Assembly: GCA_021396245.1 (NCBI GenBank)
Contig: WNYE01000025.1
Coordinates: 248,001-312,000, forward strand
Direction: 5' to 3'
Length of the DNA stretch: 64,000 nucleotides
Origin: Sporothrix humicola
Lineage: Eukaryota; Ascomycota; Sordariomycetes; Ophiostomatales; Ophiostomataceae
Under the pieces are notes generated by a model. It did not search any database. It saw nothing but the letters and a program-made list of their open reading frames with translations, and had not been told where the DNA came from. Below are positions 19,074 through 30,045 of this stretch, in pieces. The first letter of the stretch is position 1, and each line of letters starts with the position of its first letter. The translations under genes and the position numbers were made by a program.

Positions 19074-21761
19074 ATGGACCACCACTCGCTTTCCCCGGTT
19101 CCCCTGTCCGACGGAACGGCAATGTCGTCTGACAATACATCGACCACTTCGAAAACGACCTCAGCCACAGACATGTCCGACCTGACGGATCTCGCAGAAC
19201 TGGCCAGCGCGGCAGATGCAATGGACACTGGCCCTGCATCTGGTGGCAGTGACAGTGCAGATGCAGACGCAGAAGGTATTACCGATACCTCAGACACACC
19301 CAACGATGGACATGCGCCCATAGATGCGTCACCATCGTCTGATAGACCTGCCACAGCTGGCACCCCTGCCGACACCCCAGCCGAGACCGACATTCCCGGA
19401 TCGGTTCGCCCGTCTCGGTCTCGGTCCCGGACATCGACTCGCACGCGTGCAGGTGCCATTACCAGAACCGGCCGGCCGCTCAAGATCAACTACCCCAAGA
19501 AGCGCGTGTCGGTAGCCTGCGATGTGTGCCGGGCGCGCAAAACGCGTTGTGATGCGCGCAAGCCGGCATGCTCGTTCTGCTCGCAGCTTGGCATCGACTG
19601 CGTGTACCGACGGGCGGGTGCTTCGGTAAACAATAACAGCACAACTGCCAGCACACCCACACCAAAGAATGACAACCCGTCCAAGACAGACATTGTCGCG
19701 CGGCTCGGTCGACTGGAGTCGCTGCTGCGCGAGAAAGAGACTGTATCGTCGCCATCGCCTGCCCCCGTACCTGCAGCAGTGCCTGTAGCAATACCCGTGG
19801 CAGTGCCTGGAGCAGTCTCGGTTGCATCTCCGCTTGCAGGAATTGAACTGCCCACTGGCAACTCGCCTGCCTTGTTTCCACCGCCTACCCCTTCACCTGC
19901 TGTGCCATTCTCCGTTGCATCACCCTATGTTGGAGGACACTCGCCCGAGCAGTATCACCACCCTACCCAGCAATACGAACACCCTCAACATCATGATATT
20001 CACCCACACCATGTCCAGCACCACCCGCACGTTCATCATGAATCACTGAGCCCTTACGCCGCCACACCTAGCGACCATGGCATCCACGCAAACATTGCAG
20101 CCAATGTTGTTGTCAACGAAGATCGCACCGAAGGCCCCTTGCCACTGTTTGGCTACCGCCTCGACTCGCTGTCTCGACTCGGCCCCGACGCCGCCAGTCT
20201 CCCTTCTCTGCACGCCCTCTGCCACCTCGATGTCGATACAGAGTTGGAGACGGAACTCTTTGGTCAGTCTACCGCCGCCACGGGTTTGCTTTCGTCGTCT
20301 GGCCTCGAAGAGCAGCTGCTGGACTTGAGCCCACGCAGGTGCTGGTCACTCGAACAGGCCTTCTCGCGAGATGTGCTGCCATGGTGCCCGATCATCGAGC
20401 AACATGAGTGTACCGCTTTGGTTGCCCGTGCGGCCGAGGATGGGTTCCCCAGAGGTCGATTGGAGACTGCCGTGGCTTTGCTGGTGTTGGCCCTTGGCTC
20501 GTTTGCCCGAGAGAGCGGCGGTGATTCGGCATCAACAAGAAAGAGCGGTGGACCTCTCCCAGGCATTGAATACTTTCATGCTGGTCGTCAAGTAATGCAC
20601 AATGCAGCAGGTGCTTCCGGAGCGTCAGCGCGGTACTCGATTATGCGGGTGCAGTGCGACCTTCTAGTAACATTTTATTTCCTGTTCAGTCTCAAACCGA
20701 TTCTGGCGTTTGAAGTATTGTCGTCAGCTGGCTTGCGGCTGTTGATGCTGTTGCAGCTGCGATCATCATCTAAATCGGCAACGGCCCGCCAAACAGTTGG
20801 CTCGCCCGCGTCGGCGACTTCTGGAACAACAGCCACCGGCTCGCTTGTCGATGGCCACGACGACCCGACTTATGACGAGCGCCTCCACCGGGCGTACTGG
20901 ACATGCTACTTGCTGGAACACGAACTGCAGGCATACGTGTCCTTTAGTGCCCGTCTCCTCCAAGAGCGTCGGGAATTTGTGCCGCTTCCACTCAGCAATT
21001 ATGAAGAACCCGGCATGTACTGGTTCTTATCGGAGATTGCTCTGAGGGGCATCTGCTCGAGCATGCAAGACGACCCTGGCTATTACTCGAAGAAACACCG
21101 GAGCGGCAGCTGTGGTGGTTATCGGACTGGTGGACGGTACAGCAGCAGCGGTATCGGCACGGGCGGTGTGGCGTGGAACGAGCATATGTTGGATGCACCG
21201 ATGTTAGTGGAGGAGGTGACGCTGCAGCTGTTGGAGTGGCACGCAAACCTGGCGGCGCCCGTCTCCTTTCCTCTGGATGAAGCAACCCCTTCAGGATCTA
21301 GAGTGCCTATCCTCCGGCCTCTGTTGGATCCGCACAAGGTGTTTCTGCGTGCACAGTTTTACGCCGTGCAGGCGACATTGCGGTGGCCGTTTGTTGTGCA
21401 ACTTTTGACGCAAGGGACTTCTGGTGTGGCCAATGCCAACCCTACGACGCCCGGCCCAGGTGTTGACGGCGCGGCGGCATCGTTGCACTATGCCGTGTTG
21501 CATGTGTATGCTGTCGAACCGTTGATGCAGGACCGGCACCTGATGCTGTTTGCCAACATTGCCGGCCTGTTTTGTGTGACGATGCTGTTGTTGTGTGCAC
21601 ACGGCCTTCCACAGCTGGCGGCGATCCAGCACCCAGGGACAGAAGCAGCAGTGCGTGCTGCTTTGACATCTTTAAAGATATGGCAGAACGAGCCGAATGT
21701 GAAAACGATGGTGGCGCGGGTGGAAGCGTTGGCGAGGTCCAAAGGTGTAGCTATTCTCTGA
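19074..21761 (+). CDS. Zn2Cys6 binuclear-cluster transcription factor
   Basis: An 895-residue protein without introns. An acidic, Ser/Thr-rich N-terminus of about 110 residues is followed by a basic stretch and the zinc cluster at about 149-177, ACDVCRARKTRC...ACSFCSQLGIDC, spaced Cys-X2-Cys-X6-Cys-X6-Cys-X2-Cys-X6-Cys. A short heptad-like helix (DIVARLGRLESLLREKE, about 203-220) may dimerise. A His/Pro-rich linker leads to the fungal regulatory middle domain from about 405 (CWSLEQAFSRDVLPWCPIIEQHE). It is a nuclear DNA-binding regulator that should recognise CGG triplets. Its position next to the transporter and near two oxidative enzymes suggests it controls them; this is inference. Confidence 0.88.
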   Translation: MDHHSLSPVPLSDGTAMSSDNTSTTSKTTSATDMSDLTDLAELASAADAMDTGPASGGSDSADADAEGITDTSDTPNDGHAPIDASPSSDRPATAGTPADTPAETDIPGSVRPSRSRSRTSTRTRAGAITRTGRPLKINYPKKRVSVACDVCRARKTRCDARKPACSFCSQLGIDCVYRRAGASVNNNSTTASTPTPKNDNPSKTDIVARLGRLESLLREKETVSSPSPAPVPAAVPVAIPVAVPGAVSVASPLAGIELPTGNSPALFPPPTPSPAVPFSVASPYVGGHSPEQYHHPTQQYEHPQHHDIHPHHVQHHPHVHHESLSPYAATPSDHGIHANIAANVVVNEDRTEGPLPLFGYRLDSLSRLGPDAASLPSLHALCHLDVDTELETELFGQSTAATGLLSSSGLEEQLLDLSPRRCWSLEQAFSRDVLPWCPIIEQHECTALVARAAEDGFPRGRLETAVALLVLALGSFARESGGDSASTRKSGGPLPGIEYFHAGRQVMHNAAGASGASARYSIMRVQCDLLVTFYFLFSLKPILAFEVLSSAGLRLLMLLQLRSSSKSATARQTVGSPASATSGTTATGSLVDGHDDPTYDERLHRAYWTCYLLEHELQAYVSFSARLLQERREFVPLPLSNYEEPGMYWFLSEIALRGICSSMQDDPGYYSKKHRSGSCGGYRTGGRYSSSGIGTGGVAWNEHMLDAPMLVEEVTLQLLEWHANLAAPVSFPLDEATPSGSRVPILRPLLDPHKVFLRAQFYAVQATLRWPFVVQLLTQGTSGVANANPTTPGPGVDGAAASLHYAVLHVYAVEPLMQDRHLMLFANIAGLFCVTMLLLCAHGLPQLAAIQHPGTEAAVRAALTSLKIWQNEPNVKTMVARVEALARSKGVAIL

Positions 21762-21964
21762 AATTATGAATGAATGAGAGAAGCAATGAAAATACGAAAT
21801 CATATCAAAGGTTACCCCTATTTTTGTCACATGCTTTGTGAAATGTTCTCAAAACGGAAGGATCCATTGTGTGCAGCTTCCCAAGTAAACTTTACTCATG
21901 GAATGCGCCTGCCTAATTATCTATATACAAGTTGATGATCAAAACAGGAAGGTACAGACCACTA

Positions 21965-23044
21965 CTACTCCTTCTTTTCTGCCTCCTTTCCGGTAGCCAC
22001 ATCGTAAAAGATGAAGCCCATTCCAATGCCCTTGGGCAACATGTCGAGATACCCCCGGTTCTGGCTGCTAAAGTTGGGGTTGAACACGACCGTCTTGTGG
22101 TCGACATCCCGCGGCACGAAATGCGCACTATACTCAATCGGATCCTGTTTGCGAGCAGCCCACTCTTCAACCACCGGCTTGGCGGATTCGGGTAGCACCA
22201 CCTTGGCGGGGCACTGATACCACCACGGCGTGTGCACAAAGGCGAGCATGATGCGCGGGTCGGGCGACGGGTTGGAGAGGCCGGCGTGCCACAGTCTCAA
22301 GTCGCGGAGGACGACGGACCCGCGCTTGACGACGGGCTGGATCGGCGGCGCCCAGGCTCGACGGGCTTCCAAGCACTCTTCGCGGATGCCGAAATCGCGG
22401 GTGTTGTCGTTGCTGGTGTCGTACTGCCGGTCTCCCGGTGCAGAGTCTTCGTCTTCCGGGACACAGTTTCGGTGATCCCGGAACGAGGTGTCACGATGAG
22501 AACCCAGCCACAACTCGGTCGACCCGTTCGCCGGCGAAACGTCCACCAGATAATAGTTTGTGACAATGGCAAAAGGGAACTGGGCGTGGTTGAACGTCAG
22601 GTCGGCGTGGATCTTTTGGCGCGCCCCATTGAAGCCGCCGAGCGCCGTGTTGCCGTTGACGTAGGTCACGACAGGCCGCGGGCCCAGCAGCGATGAAAGA
22701 ACCGTGGCGGCCGGCTTGTTGGCCCAGACGTCCTCGTACATGAGCGCCGGGTCGAGCGGCGGGCCTTGGGACATGTTGCCGGTCGGTCGGCCATCCACTG
22801 AGTTGTCGTTGAAGTGTGTCGTCGGCAGCTTGGCCATGGCCTCGGCTTCTGTGCTCAAAAGACCGTTCAAAGTGTCGACGTGCTCAAGGTCGACGGCGTT
22901 TTCGAGGACGACGAGGCCGTCCCGGTGCATGGCCGTGATGGCGGACGCGACATGTTCTTGGGTGATGACACCCGTGGAGCGCTCGTCGTCGGAGAGACGC
23001 ACCACCACGGGCTCCTGGAACTGGTACTTGATCTTGGAGGGCAT
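21965..23044 (-). CDS. Phytanoyl-CoA dioxygenase-like Fe(II)/2-oxoglutarate enzyme
   Basis: A 359-residue protein without introns in the PhyH family of non-haem iron, 2-oxoglutarate-dependent oxygenases. The iron triad is complete: H146 and D148 in KIHADLTF, and H253 in RLWHAGLSN. R264 in PDPRIMLAF fits the residue that binds 2-oxoglutarate. It has no signal peptide and no peroxisomal C-terminus (it ends GKEAEKKE), so a cytosolic role in small-molecule or secondary metabolism is more likely than phytanoyl-CoA oxidation. It is divergent from the Gfo/Idh/MocA gene, with about 1 kb between start codons. The true substrate is unknown. Confidence 0.87.
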   Translation of the reverse strand: MPSKIKYQFQEPVVVRLSDDERSTGVITQEHVASAITAMHRDGLVVLENAVDLEHVDTLNGLLSTEAEAMAKLPTTHFNDNSVDGRPTGNMSQGPPLDPALMYEDVWANKPAATVLSSLLGPRPVVTYVNGNTALGGFNGARQKIHADLTFNHAQFPFAIVTNYYLVDVSPANGSTELWLGSHRDTSFRDHRNCVPEDEDSAPGDRQYDTSNDNTRDFGIREECLEARRAWAPPIQPVVKRGSVVLRDLRLWHAGLSNPSPDPRIMLAFVHTPWWYQCPAKVVLPESAKPVVEEWAARKQDPIEYSAHFVPRDVDHKTVVFNPNFSSQNRGYLDMLPKGIGMGFIFYDVATGKEAEKKE

Positions 23045-24060
23045 TTTGGAAGGTGGCTGCTGAGAGAAAAACGGAGGAGTGTCGAGGTGAGTATATCACT
23101 TGGCAATATTGACGATGGGCAACGGGTTATCGACAAGACGAGGCGAGGATTCGATACAAATACTCAAACTGTCTCGATATCTACGTCATCCGAGCACATA
23201 CGACGCGATGAAATATAAGGATTGTCTCGCAAGTCTTCCATCTAATCTGACGAGACAGATCTCTCACAGACGAGAATCAGACCACGCAGAGCATCTCAGA
23301 CTGCCCTCCGCGGTCGGTTGAATCGGCACACGATATCCTAAGGACTGTCGGTTGGCCGCCGGTCCCGGGTCGGTTCGATGCACAGTGTTCCGGGACGTCT
23401 TTCAAACTCAACCCACAATAAGAAGTGTATCGAGTCCATGTGGCCATTAGGCACCGCACGACCCCAGGTCAGCTCCTTCATATTCAAATCAACAGTTCAC
23501 TAATACAGTTTAGTGATCCTTGCTGTCCATACATTTCTGACGACGAGTGAGGTGAACCGGGGATGGTGGACCGATCGACCGGCGATAATCCTCAGACTGG
23601 AGAAACTCCGGGTAAAATGCAAGTGGCAGGTCCAGTTTTATTGGAGAACTCTGGGACAAAGTGTTTTTGAACACCTTTTGACCACTAAATATGTCCGGAG
23701 GCCGGCGTCGGAGAATTGGGCGGACAGCACTAACACGGCATCAAATGCGGGGATTTTGTCAAATTCGTCAATTTTGTTGGTGGTGACATGCAGAAAAAGC
23801 GTGCCCAGAGGTGGGGGTGATAACAAAGGCGACATCATACAGTCATTATGACCGGTGCGTGCCACACAGAGCTCCGAATATAATATCCCACATATTGCCA
23901 GGATTCCTTCTTTATTTTGAAAGACAACCGTACCGACCAACATCAACCGAAGAAAATCAAACCACGAACCGACTCTTATTGTTACCCCCGAGGTCATTCA
24001 ACCGAACCATCACAAACATACACACAATCACATCCAACCGACAACTCTGCAACTGACAAC
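23045..24060. promoter_or_regulatory. Divergent promoter region, PhyH-like / Gfo-Idh-MocA
   Basis: The 1,016-bp region contains seven TCGGTT/AACCGA hexamers: 23314-23319, 23348-23353 and 23370-23375 on the dioxygenase side, and 23945-23950, 23967-23972, 24000-24005 and 24036-24041 in the leader of the oxidoreductase. About 0.5 would be expected for both strands. Most extend to TCGGTTG. The CGG core suits a Zn2Cys6 factor. Confidence 0.55.
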
Positions 24061-25152
24061 ATGACCGGCGTCGCTCTCCTCGGTGCAGGCATTTTTGCCA
24101 AAACTCGTGAGTAGCCAGCACATGACTCTTTTCTTCATTTTGATTCACTCGCTTACCAAATAGAGCACCTCCCCGCCATTGAGGCCACCAAGGACCTCAA
24201 CCTTGTGGCCGTCTATTCGCGCTCGCAGTCATCGGCTGAAGCGCTCGTCGCTCTCGCCAAATCGTCCAAGCCCCAGGTCTACTATGACAGCCCCGCCTCG
24301 GACAACACTCTGGACGCGCTGTTGGCCCGCTCCGATATCTCGGCCGTCGTTGTGTGCTTGCCCATCCTGACCCAGCCCGAAATTATCCGCAAAGCTCTGG
24401 ATGCCGGCAAGCATGTCCTGAGCGAAAAGCCCATTGCGCCAACCGTCGCGGGCGCCAAGGAGCTGATCGCCTACTACGACAGCTTGCCCGCCGCCACCCG
24501 GCCCATCTGGTCCGTCGCCGAGAACTTCCGCTACCTGCCCGTCCTGCGCAACGCCGCCGCCCAGCTCAAAGAGATTGGTGGCCGCCTCGTCGGCTTTTCT
24601 CTTACGGTGAACAACTTTGTCAAGGAGTCCAGCGAGTACTACAACACCGAGTGGCGCAAGACGCCCGGCTACCAGGGCGGGTTCTTGCTGGACGGCGGCG
24701 TGCACTTTGTCGCCGCCCTCCGGTTCCTACTCGGAGCTGCAGGTGATGAGATCTCCCAGGTCCTCTCGCTGTCCTCCCTCCTCGAGGAGCGCCTACCCCC
24801 CGTTGACAATGTCCACGGCGTCGCCTCGACCCGCAACGGCATCAACGGTACGGTCTCCATCACCTTTGCCACCGAGTTCAAGGACACGCTGGAGGTGACC
24901 GTCATCACGACCGAGGGCCGCGTGACCTGGGATCTGCGCAAGGTCGTGTCCGTCCGCCGCGGCCAGCCTGATGAGCAGACGACCTCCTTCGAGGAGAACT
25001 ATGGCGTCCCCGGCGAGATCGAGGCATTTGGCGCGAGCGTCGCTGCTGGCAAGGCGGATCCTCTCCAGAGCCCACAGGAGGCGCTCAAGGACCTGGCGCT
25101 GCTGCAGGCCCTGCTCGAGTCTGGGCCGACGGGTGCCATCACCAAGGTTTAG
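24061..25152 (+). CDS. Gfo/Idh/MocA-family NAD(P)-dependent oxidoreductase
   Basis: Two exons, 24061-24106 and 24164-25152, separated by a 57-nt intron, encode 344 residues. The dinucleotide-binding fold starts at the N-terminus (GVALLGAGIFAK; the intron lies just after it). The conserved EKP of LSEKPIAP lies at about 123-126, and the substrate-site block LLDGGVHFVAALRFL follows at about 212. Family members oxidise or reduce sugars, inositols and related hydroxy compounds. It is cytosolic by lack of any targeting signal. Its partner across the shared promoter is the PhyH-like oxygenase. Substrate cannot be assigned. Confidence 0.9.
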
Positions 25153-26295
25153 GAGTGTGAATCAAGTAGTTGAAAAGATCGATAGAAATTAATTGAAATC
25201 ATAGACATGCTATGTTTTATTGTACTTTTATCCACCCCTGTTGAACTTCACGGTGTGCATTGTATTCTCATCGGTTCATACCCCATGCATGGTCGCATGA
25301 AAGGCATCTCCACAGTCTATTCGCTTCGGTTTGTTCGCCGCGGTCGGTCTCCAACAAATTCCAGCATTTTTGGACACGACAGGTGTTAGCTCCACACATG
25401 GCACGCACTAACACGTCGGTTCACCAAAAGCTGCGAACCGCACACCCCGGACAACAATCCGACAGCGTTGAATCTTATCAAAACGCCTCAAATAGCATGT
25501 GCCATCCACACATGAATCATTCATACGTATCGTATTGATAACTTGCCTCATTCTTGACTTCTCCAATGGATTCCCCATTTGCATTTTACAACACGTTCCA
25601 AGAGGGTTAGAATCGGGTTTCAAACCTCTAGTCTCTGCATAAAAGTCACATGCAAGAGGTAATTATTCAATACATGGCAAATTCCATACTTAAGCAACAT
25701 AATGACTTCAAAGCCCTTCCCTCTAAATGCTCAGGATGGGCCTCTGACAGGAGACCCTGTGAAGTTTGAGTTGCAGTTCAGAAACGGAAGGAGGCGTCCA
25801 GTACGACGTACTTTCCTTGGACGTCGATAATAAGAGTTGACCAGAGAAATCCCATCCTTACGATACAACTATTCAAGTTTCATCTTAATTTTCCCAGGTT
25901 TTTGTCTGTTTTTTTTTTACAGAGCAAAGTAAACAATACCATATCAACATGTCGTCCTACCTATCTTCCACGCAGCCTTTGGTGGCGATTTGGGCTGTTA
26001 GCTGCTGTTGGTGCCATTGGCTGAGAGTAGAAATAGAGTGGGTCCTCTGCAGCCTTCCGCCACTTGCTGGTTCCTTCCCCTGCTCGCCGCCTTCCATCGC
26101 GCTAAGAATTTTGACGGCACATCACGTTCTGACGTCGCGAAGGCTTCAACTTTCAATCAGCCTGCAACTCTCGACAGCGCACCACGACGACGGCGCGACC
26201 ACCCGCGATAAATAATTGATAGCGAAGCTCCTCCCTACTACGAAGAAAAGAACACGACAAGACCACCTACCGGCTACGCACCCTCCACCGCCACC
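25153..26295. other. Spacer upstream of PRP22
   Basis: The first 270 bases after the oxidoreductase stop hold three more TCGGTT copies (25271-25276, 25326-25331, 25416-25421). The rest is AT-rich DNA and the PRP22 promoter, with a T-run near 25908-25918. No gene is recognised. Confidence 0.5.
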
Positions 26296-29200
26296 ATGGA
26301 GGGCCTCGAGGCGCTCGAGGTCATCTCGCTGGTGGCCAAGGTCGCCTCCGAAATGGAGAACCACGTCGGCATGAACGACCGCGACGTGGCCGAGTTTATC
26401 ATTGCGCAGCGGCTGGCGAGTGATTCTTTCAAGACGTTTAAAAAGAAGCTGGTTGAGCTGAATGTCGACTTCCCACCGAGCTTGGTGGAGAGCATCGACC
26501 GGCTGGTGTGCACTCTCCATCCTGAGATGAGAGGACGGCAAGAGAAGAGCAAAGAGTCGTCGAGCAAATCAAAGTCCCGCGCCGAAAAAGACAGCATATT
26601 CAAGGGGTTGTCGATACAGGACAAGGAGGTAGAGGACACGCACGAGGCGGACGAGATTGACGATGCGTTGGCGCTGCTGGAAGGACTGGCGAGCAAAGGA
26701 CCCAAGAAGGAGAAGTCAGCAGCAACAACCTCAAAAGACAAGGAGCGCACCCGACACCGAGACAGCGCAAGCCCACGAGACCGACACCATGACAAAGACA
26801 GAGGGCGCGACCGCGACCGCAAATCAAGATACCGATCGAGATCTCGCTCGCCCTACAGATCGCCATCACGGTCTCGCTCACGATCGAGAGGGCGGAGGAG
26901 ACGGCACGGCTACGAAAGCGAGGAGGACGACTACGGGGGACGGAATGCAAATGGGAAGCGGACAAGAGACGACAGACGCGACGACCGGAGGGAGGATAAA
27001 AGAGGCCGCGATCGCGACCACCACAATGGACACGTGGGCCCCCTCGACGACGCCCCCGAACTGAACAAGATTTACGACGGCCACGTCACGGGCGTCAAGG
27101 ACTTTGGCGCGTTTGTCAACATCCACGGCGTGCGCGGCAAGGTCGACGGGCTCGTGCACGTGTCGGCGCTCGTCGACGGCCAGCGTGTCAACCACCCGTC
27201 AGATGTTGTCAGCATGGGGCAGGCTGTCAAGGTCAAGGTGGTCAAGATCGAGGACCGGCGGATCGGGCTGTCTATGAAAGAGGTGGACCAGGTGTCGGGC
27301 GAAGATTTAAATGGAACCCCTCAAGACTTGTTCCAGTCGGGCGCCAACATGGAGGCACTGGGTGTGCGGGGCAGTGCGCGCATCAGCAGCTCGACCGTCA
27401 TGGACATGGACGGCAACCCCTCTAAGAATGGTGTTAACGGGCCTCCCCAAGGCAAGGGCCGCGGCAAGAAGAGAATGACCTCGCCCGAGCGGTGGGAGAT
27501 CCGGCAGCTGATTGCCAGTGGCGTCGCCAAGGCGTCCGACTACCCCGACCTGGAGGAAGAGTACAATTCCACGCTGACGGGCGAGGGCAACATCGAGCTC
27601 GAGGAGGACGTCGACATTGAAATTCGCGACGAGGAGCCGCCTTTCTTGGCGGGCCAGACCAAGCTGTCTCTCGAATTGTCGCCCATCCGTGTTGTCAAAG
27701 CCCCCGACGGATCTTTGAACCGAGCCGCCATGGCAGGCGCCGTCCTCGCCAAAGAACGCAAAGAACTACGCCAGCAAGAGGCCGACGCAGCCAAGGCGGC
27801 CGCCGAGAAGGAGAAGGTGGACCTCATGTCGCAGTGGCACGACCCCATGGCCAACCCGGAGCAACGCAAGTTTGCCAACGACGCACGGGCAGCCCAGCGC
27901 GCCATTGGCGGTCCTTCTGGCGGCGGTGGTCCCGGCGGCGGCCCCGAGCCGGTGCCCGAGTGGAAGCGCATTATCCAGAACAAGGACCAGTCCTTTGGCA
28001 AGCGCACCGACCTGAGCATGAAGGAGCAGCGCGAGACGCTGCCCATCTACTCATTCCGGTCGCAGCTGATCAAGGCCGTCCAGGACAACCAGATTCTGAT
28101 TGTCATTGGCGAGACGGGCTCCGGAAAGACTACGCAGTTGACTCAATACCTGGCCGAGGCCGGGTTTACCTCCAACGGCAAGATGGTCGGCTGTACCCAG
28201 CCTCGTCGTGTGGCCGCCATGAGTGTCGCCAAGCGTGTATCCGAGGAAGTCGGCTGTCCGCTCGGTGAAGAGGTCGGCTACACGATCCGCTTCGAAGATC
28301 TGACAAGCCCGGCGACGCGCATCAAGTACATGACAGACGGCATGCTGCAGCGCGAGATTCTGTTGGATCCTGAACTCAAAAGATACTCGGTGATTATGCT
28401 GGACGAAGCGCACGAACGGACAATAGCGACAGACGTCCTGTTTGGTCTTTTGAAAAAGACAGTCAAGAGACGCCCCGACCTCAAGGTGATTGCCACCTCG
28501 GCGACGCTCGACGCTGAAAAGTTTTCTACCTTTTTCAACGGCGCGCCCATTTTCACGATCCCCGGTCGCACGTTCCCCGTCGAGATTCTCTACTCGCGGG
28601 AGCCCGAATCGGATTACCTCGATGCGACGCTCGAGACGGTCATGCAGATTCATCTCACAGAGCCATCGGGTGATATTCTGGTGTTCTTGACGGGCCAAGA
28701 AGAAATTGACACGAGCTGCGAGATTCTGTACGAACGCATGAAGGGCCTGGGCTCGGCCGTGCCTGAACTTGTCATTCTACCCGTCTACTCGGCCCTGCCC
28801 AACGAGGTCCAATCGAAGATTTTCGAGCCGGCACCGCCGGGCGGCCGCAAAGTCATTATCGCCACCAACATTGCCGAGACGAGTCTGACGATTGACGGCA
28901 TCTACTACGTTGTCGACCCCGGCTTCGTCAAGCAAAATGCCTACGACCCCAAACTCGGCATGGACTCGCTGGTAGTGACGCCCATCTCGCAGGCCCAGGC
29001 CAACCAGCGTGCCGGTCGTGCCGGCCGTACCGGTCCCGGCAAGTGCTTTAGGCTGTACACGGAGGCAGCGTACCAGACGGAAATGCTGCCGACGACGATC
29101 CCCGAAATCCAGCGCAAGAACCTGAGCAATACCATTCTGATTCTCAAAGCAATGGGCATCAACGACCTGCTGCACTTTGATTTCATGGACCCGCCGCCCA

Positions 29201-30045
29201 TCAACACCATGCTCAGCGCTCTCGAGGAGCTGTACGCGCTGTCCGCCCTCGATGATGAAGGTTTGCTCACGAAACTGGGCCGCAAGATGGCCGACTTCCC
29301 CATGGACCCGACGTCGTCGAAAGCGCTGATTGCCTCGGTCGAGCTGGGCTGCAGCGACGAAATGCTGAGCATCATGGGCATGATCGCGCAGCCCAAGGGC
29401 GTCTGGTACCGGCCCAAGGACAAGCAGCAGCAGGCAGACGCCAAAAAGGCAAAGTTCAACGACCCGCACGGCGACCACCTGACGATGTTGAATGTCTACA
29501 ACAGCTGGAAACGCTCGCGCTTCAGCAAGCCCTGGTGCCAGGAGCATTTCCTGCAGTACCGCGTGCTGACGCGCGCCAAGGACGTGCGGACCCAGCTCGA
29601 GCGGATCATGGAGCGCTACAAGCACCCCATCGTGTCGTGCGGCACCCACACGGACCGGGTCAGACAGGCCCTGTGCGCCGGCTTCTTCCGAAATGCATCC
29701 CGCAAGGATCCCCATGAAGGATTCAAGACGCTGATCGAGGGCACCCCCGTCTACCTCCATCCGTCGTCGGCCCTGTTCGGCAAACAGGCCGAGTGGGTCA
29801 TATACGACACTTTGGTCTTGACGACCAAAGAGTACATGCAGTGCACGACGGCGATCGACGCCAAGTGGCTGGTGGACGCAGCGCCGACGTTCTTCAAGCT
29901 GTCGCCGAGCGACAAGCTGAGCCGGCGGCGGCGGGCCGAGCGGATCCAGCCGCTGTACAACAAGTTCCAGACGGAGGAGGACTGGCGGATCAGTGCGCAG
30001 AAGCGTGGTGGACGCAGCGGTGGTGGCGGTGGTACGTGGGGTTAA
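26296..30045 (+). CDS. PRP22: PRP22/DHX8 spliceosomal DEAH-box RNA helicase
   Basis: A 1,249-residue protein without introns. It uses ATP to release mature mRNA from the spliceosome after the second splicing step and to proofread exon ligation. Domains in order: an N-terminal helical region (1-80), an RS/RD-rich region (about 140-250), an S1 RNA-binding domain (about 256-335, IYDGHVTGVKDFGAFVNI), and the helicase core. The core has GETGSGKTTQ (about 604), DEAH (about 702), SAT (about 733) and QRAGRAGRTGPGK (about 904), followed by the ratchet and OB domains. The S1 domain separates PRP22 from PRP2, PRP16 and PRP43. The length matches DHX8. Confidence 0.96.
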   Translation: MEGLEALEVISLVAKVASEMENHVGMNDRDVAEFIIAQRLASDSFKTFKKKLVELNVDFPPSLVESIDRLVCTLHPEMRGRQEKSKESSSKSKSRAEKDSIFKGLSIQDKEVEDTHEADEIDDALALLEGLASKGPKKEKSAATTSKDKERTRHRDSASPRDRHHDKDRGRDRDRKSRYRSRSRSPYRSPSRSRSRSRGRRRRHGYESEEDDYGGRNANGKRTRDDRRDDRREDKRGRDRDHHNGHVGPLDDAPELNKIYDGHVTGVKDFGAFVNIHGVRGKVDGLVHVSALVDGQRVNHPSDVVSMGQAVKVKVVKIEDRRIGLSMKEVDQVSGEDLNGTPQDLFQSGANMEALGVRGSARISSSTVMDMDGNPSKNGVNGPPQGKGRGKKRMTSPERWEIRQLIASGVAKASDYPDLEEEYNSTLTGEGNIELEEDVDIEIRDEEPPFLAGQTKLSLELSPIRVVKAPDGSLNRAAMAGAVLAKERKELRQQEADAAKAAAEKEKVDLMSQWHDPMANPEQRKFANDARAAQRAIGGPSGGGGPGGGPEPVPEWKRIIQNKDQSFGKRTDLSMKEQRETLPIYSFRSQLIKAVQDNQILIVIGETGSGKTTQLTQYLAEAGFTSNGKMVGCTQPRRVAAMSVAKRVSEEVGCPLGEEVGYTIRFEDLTSPATRIKYMTDGMLQREILLDPELKRYSVIMLDEAHERTIATDVLFGLLKKTVKRRPDLKVIATSATLDAEKFSTFFNGAPIFTIPGRTFPVEILYSREPESDYLDATLETVMQIHLTEPSGDILVFLTGQEEIDTSCEILYERMKGLGSAVPELVILPVYSALPNEVQSKIFEPAPPGGRKVIIATNIAETSLTIDGIYYVVDPGFVKQNAYDPKLGMDSLVVTPISQAQANQRAGRAGRTGPGKCFRLYTEAAYQTEMLPTTIPEIQRKNLSNTILILKAMGINDLLHFDFMDPPPINTMLSALEELYALSALDDEGLLTKLGRKMADFPMDPTSSKALIASVELGCSDEMLSIMGMIAQPKGVWYRPKDKQQQADAKKAKFNDPHGDHLTMLNVYNSWKRSRFSKPWCQEHFLQYRVLTRAKDVRTQLERIMERYKHPIVSCGTHTDRVRQALCAGFFRNASRKDPHEGFKTLIEGTPVYLHPSSALFGKQAEWVIYDTLVLTTKEYMQCTTAIDAKWLVDAAPTFFKLSPSDKLSRRRRAERIQPLYNKFQTEEDWRISAQKRGGRSGGGGGTWG

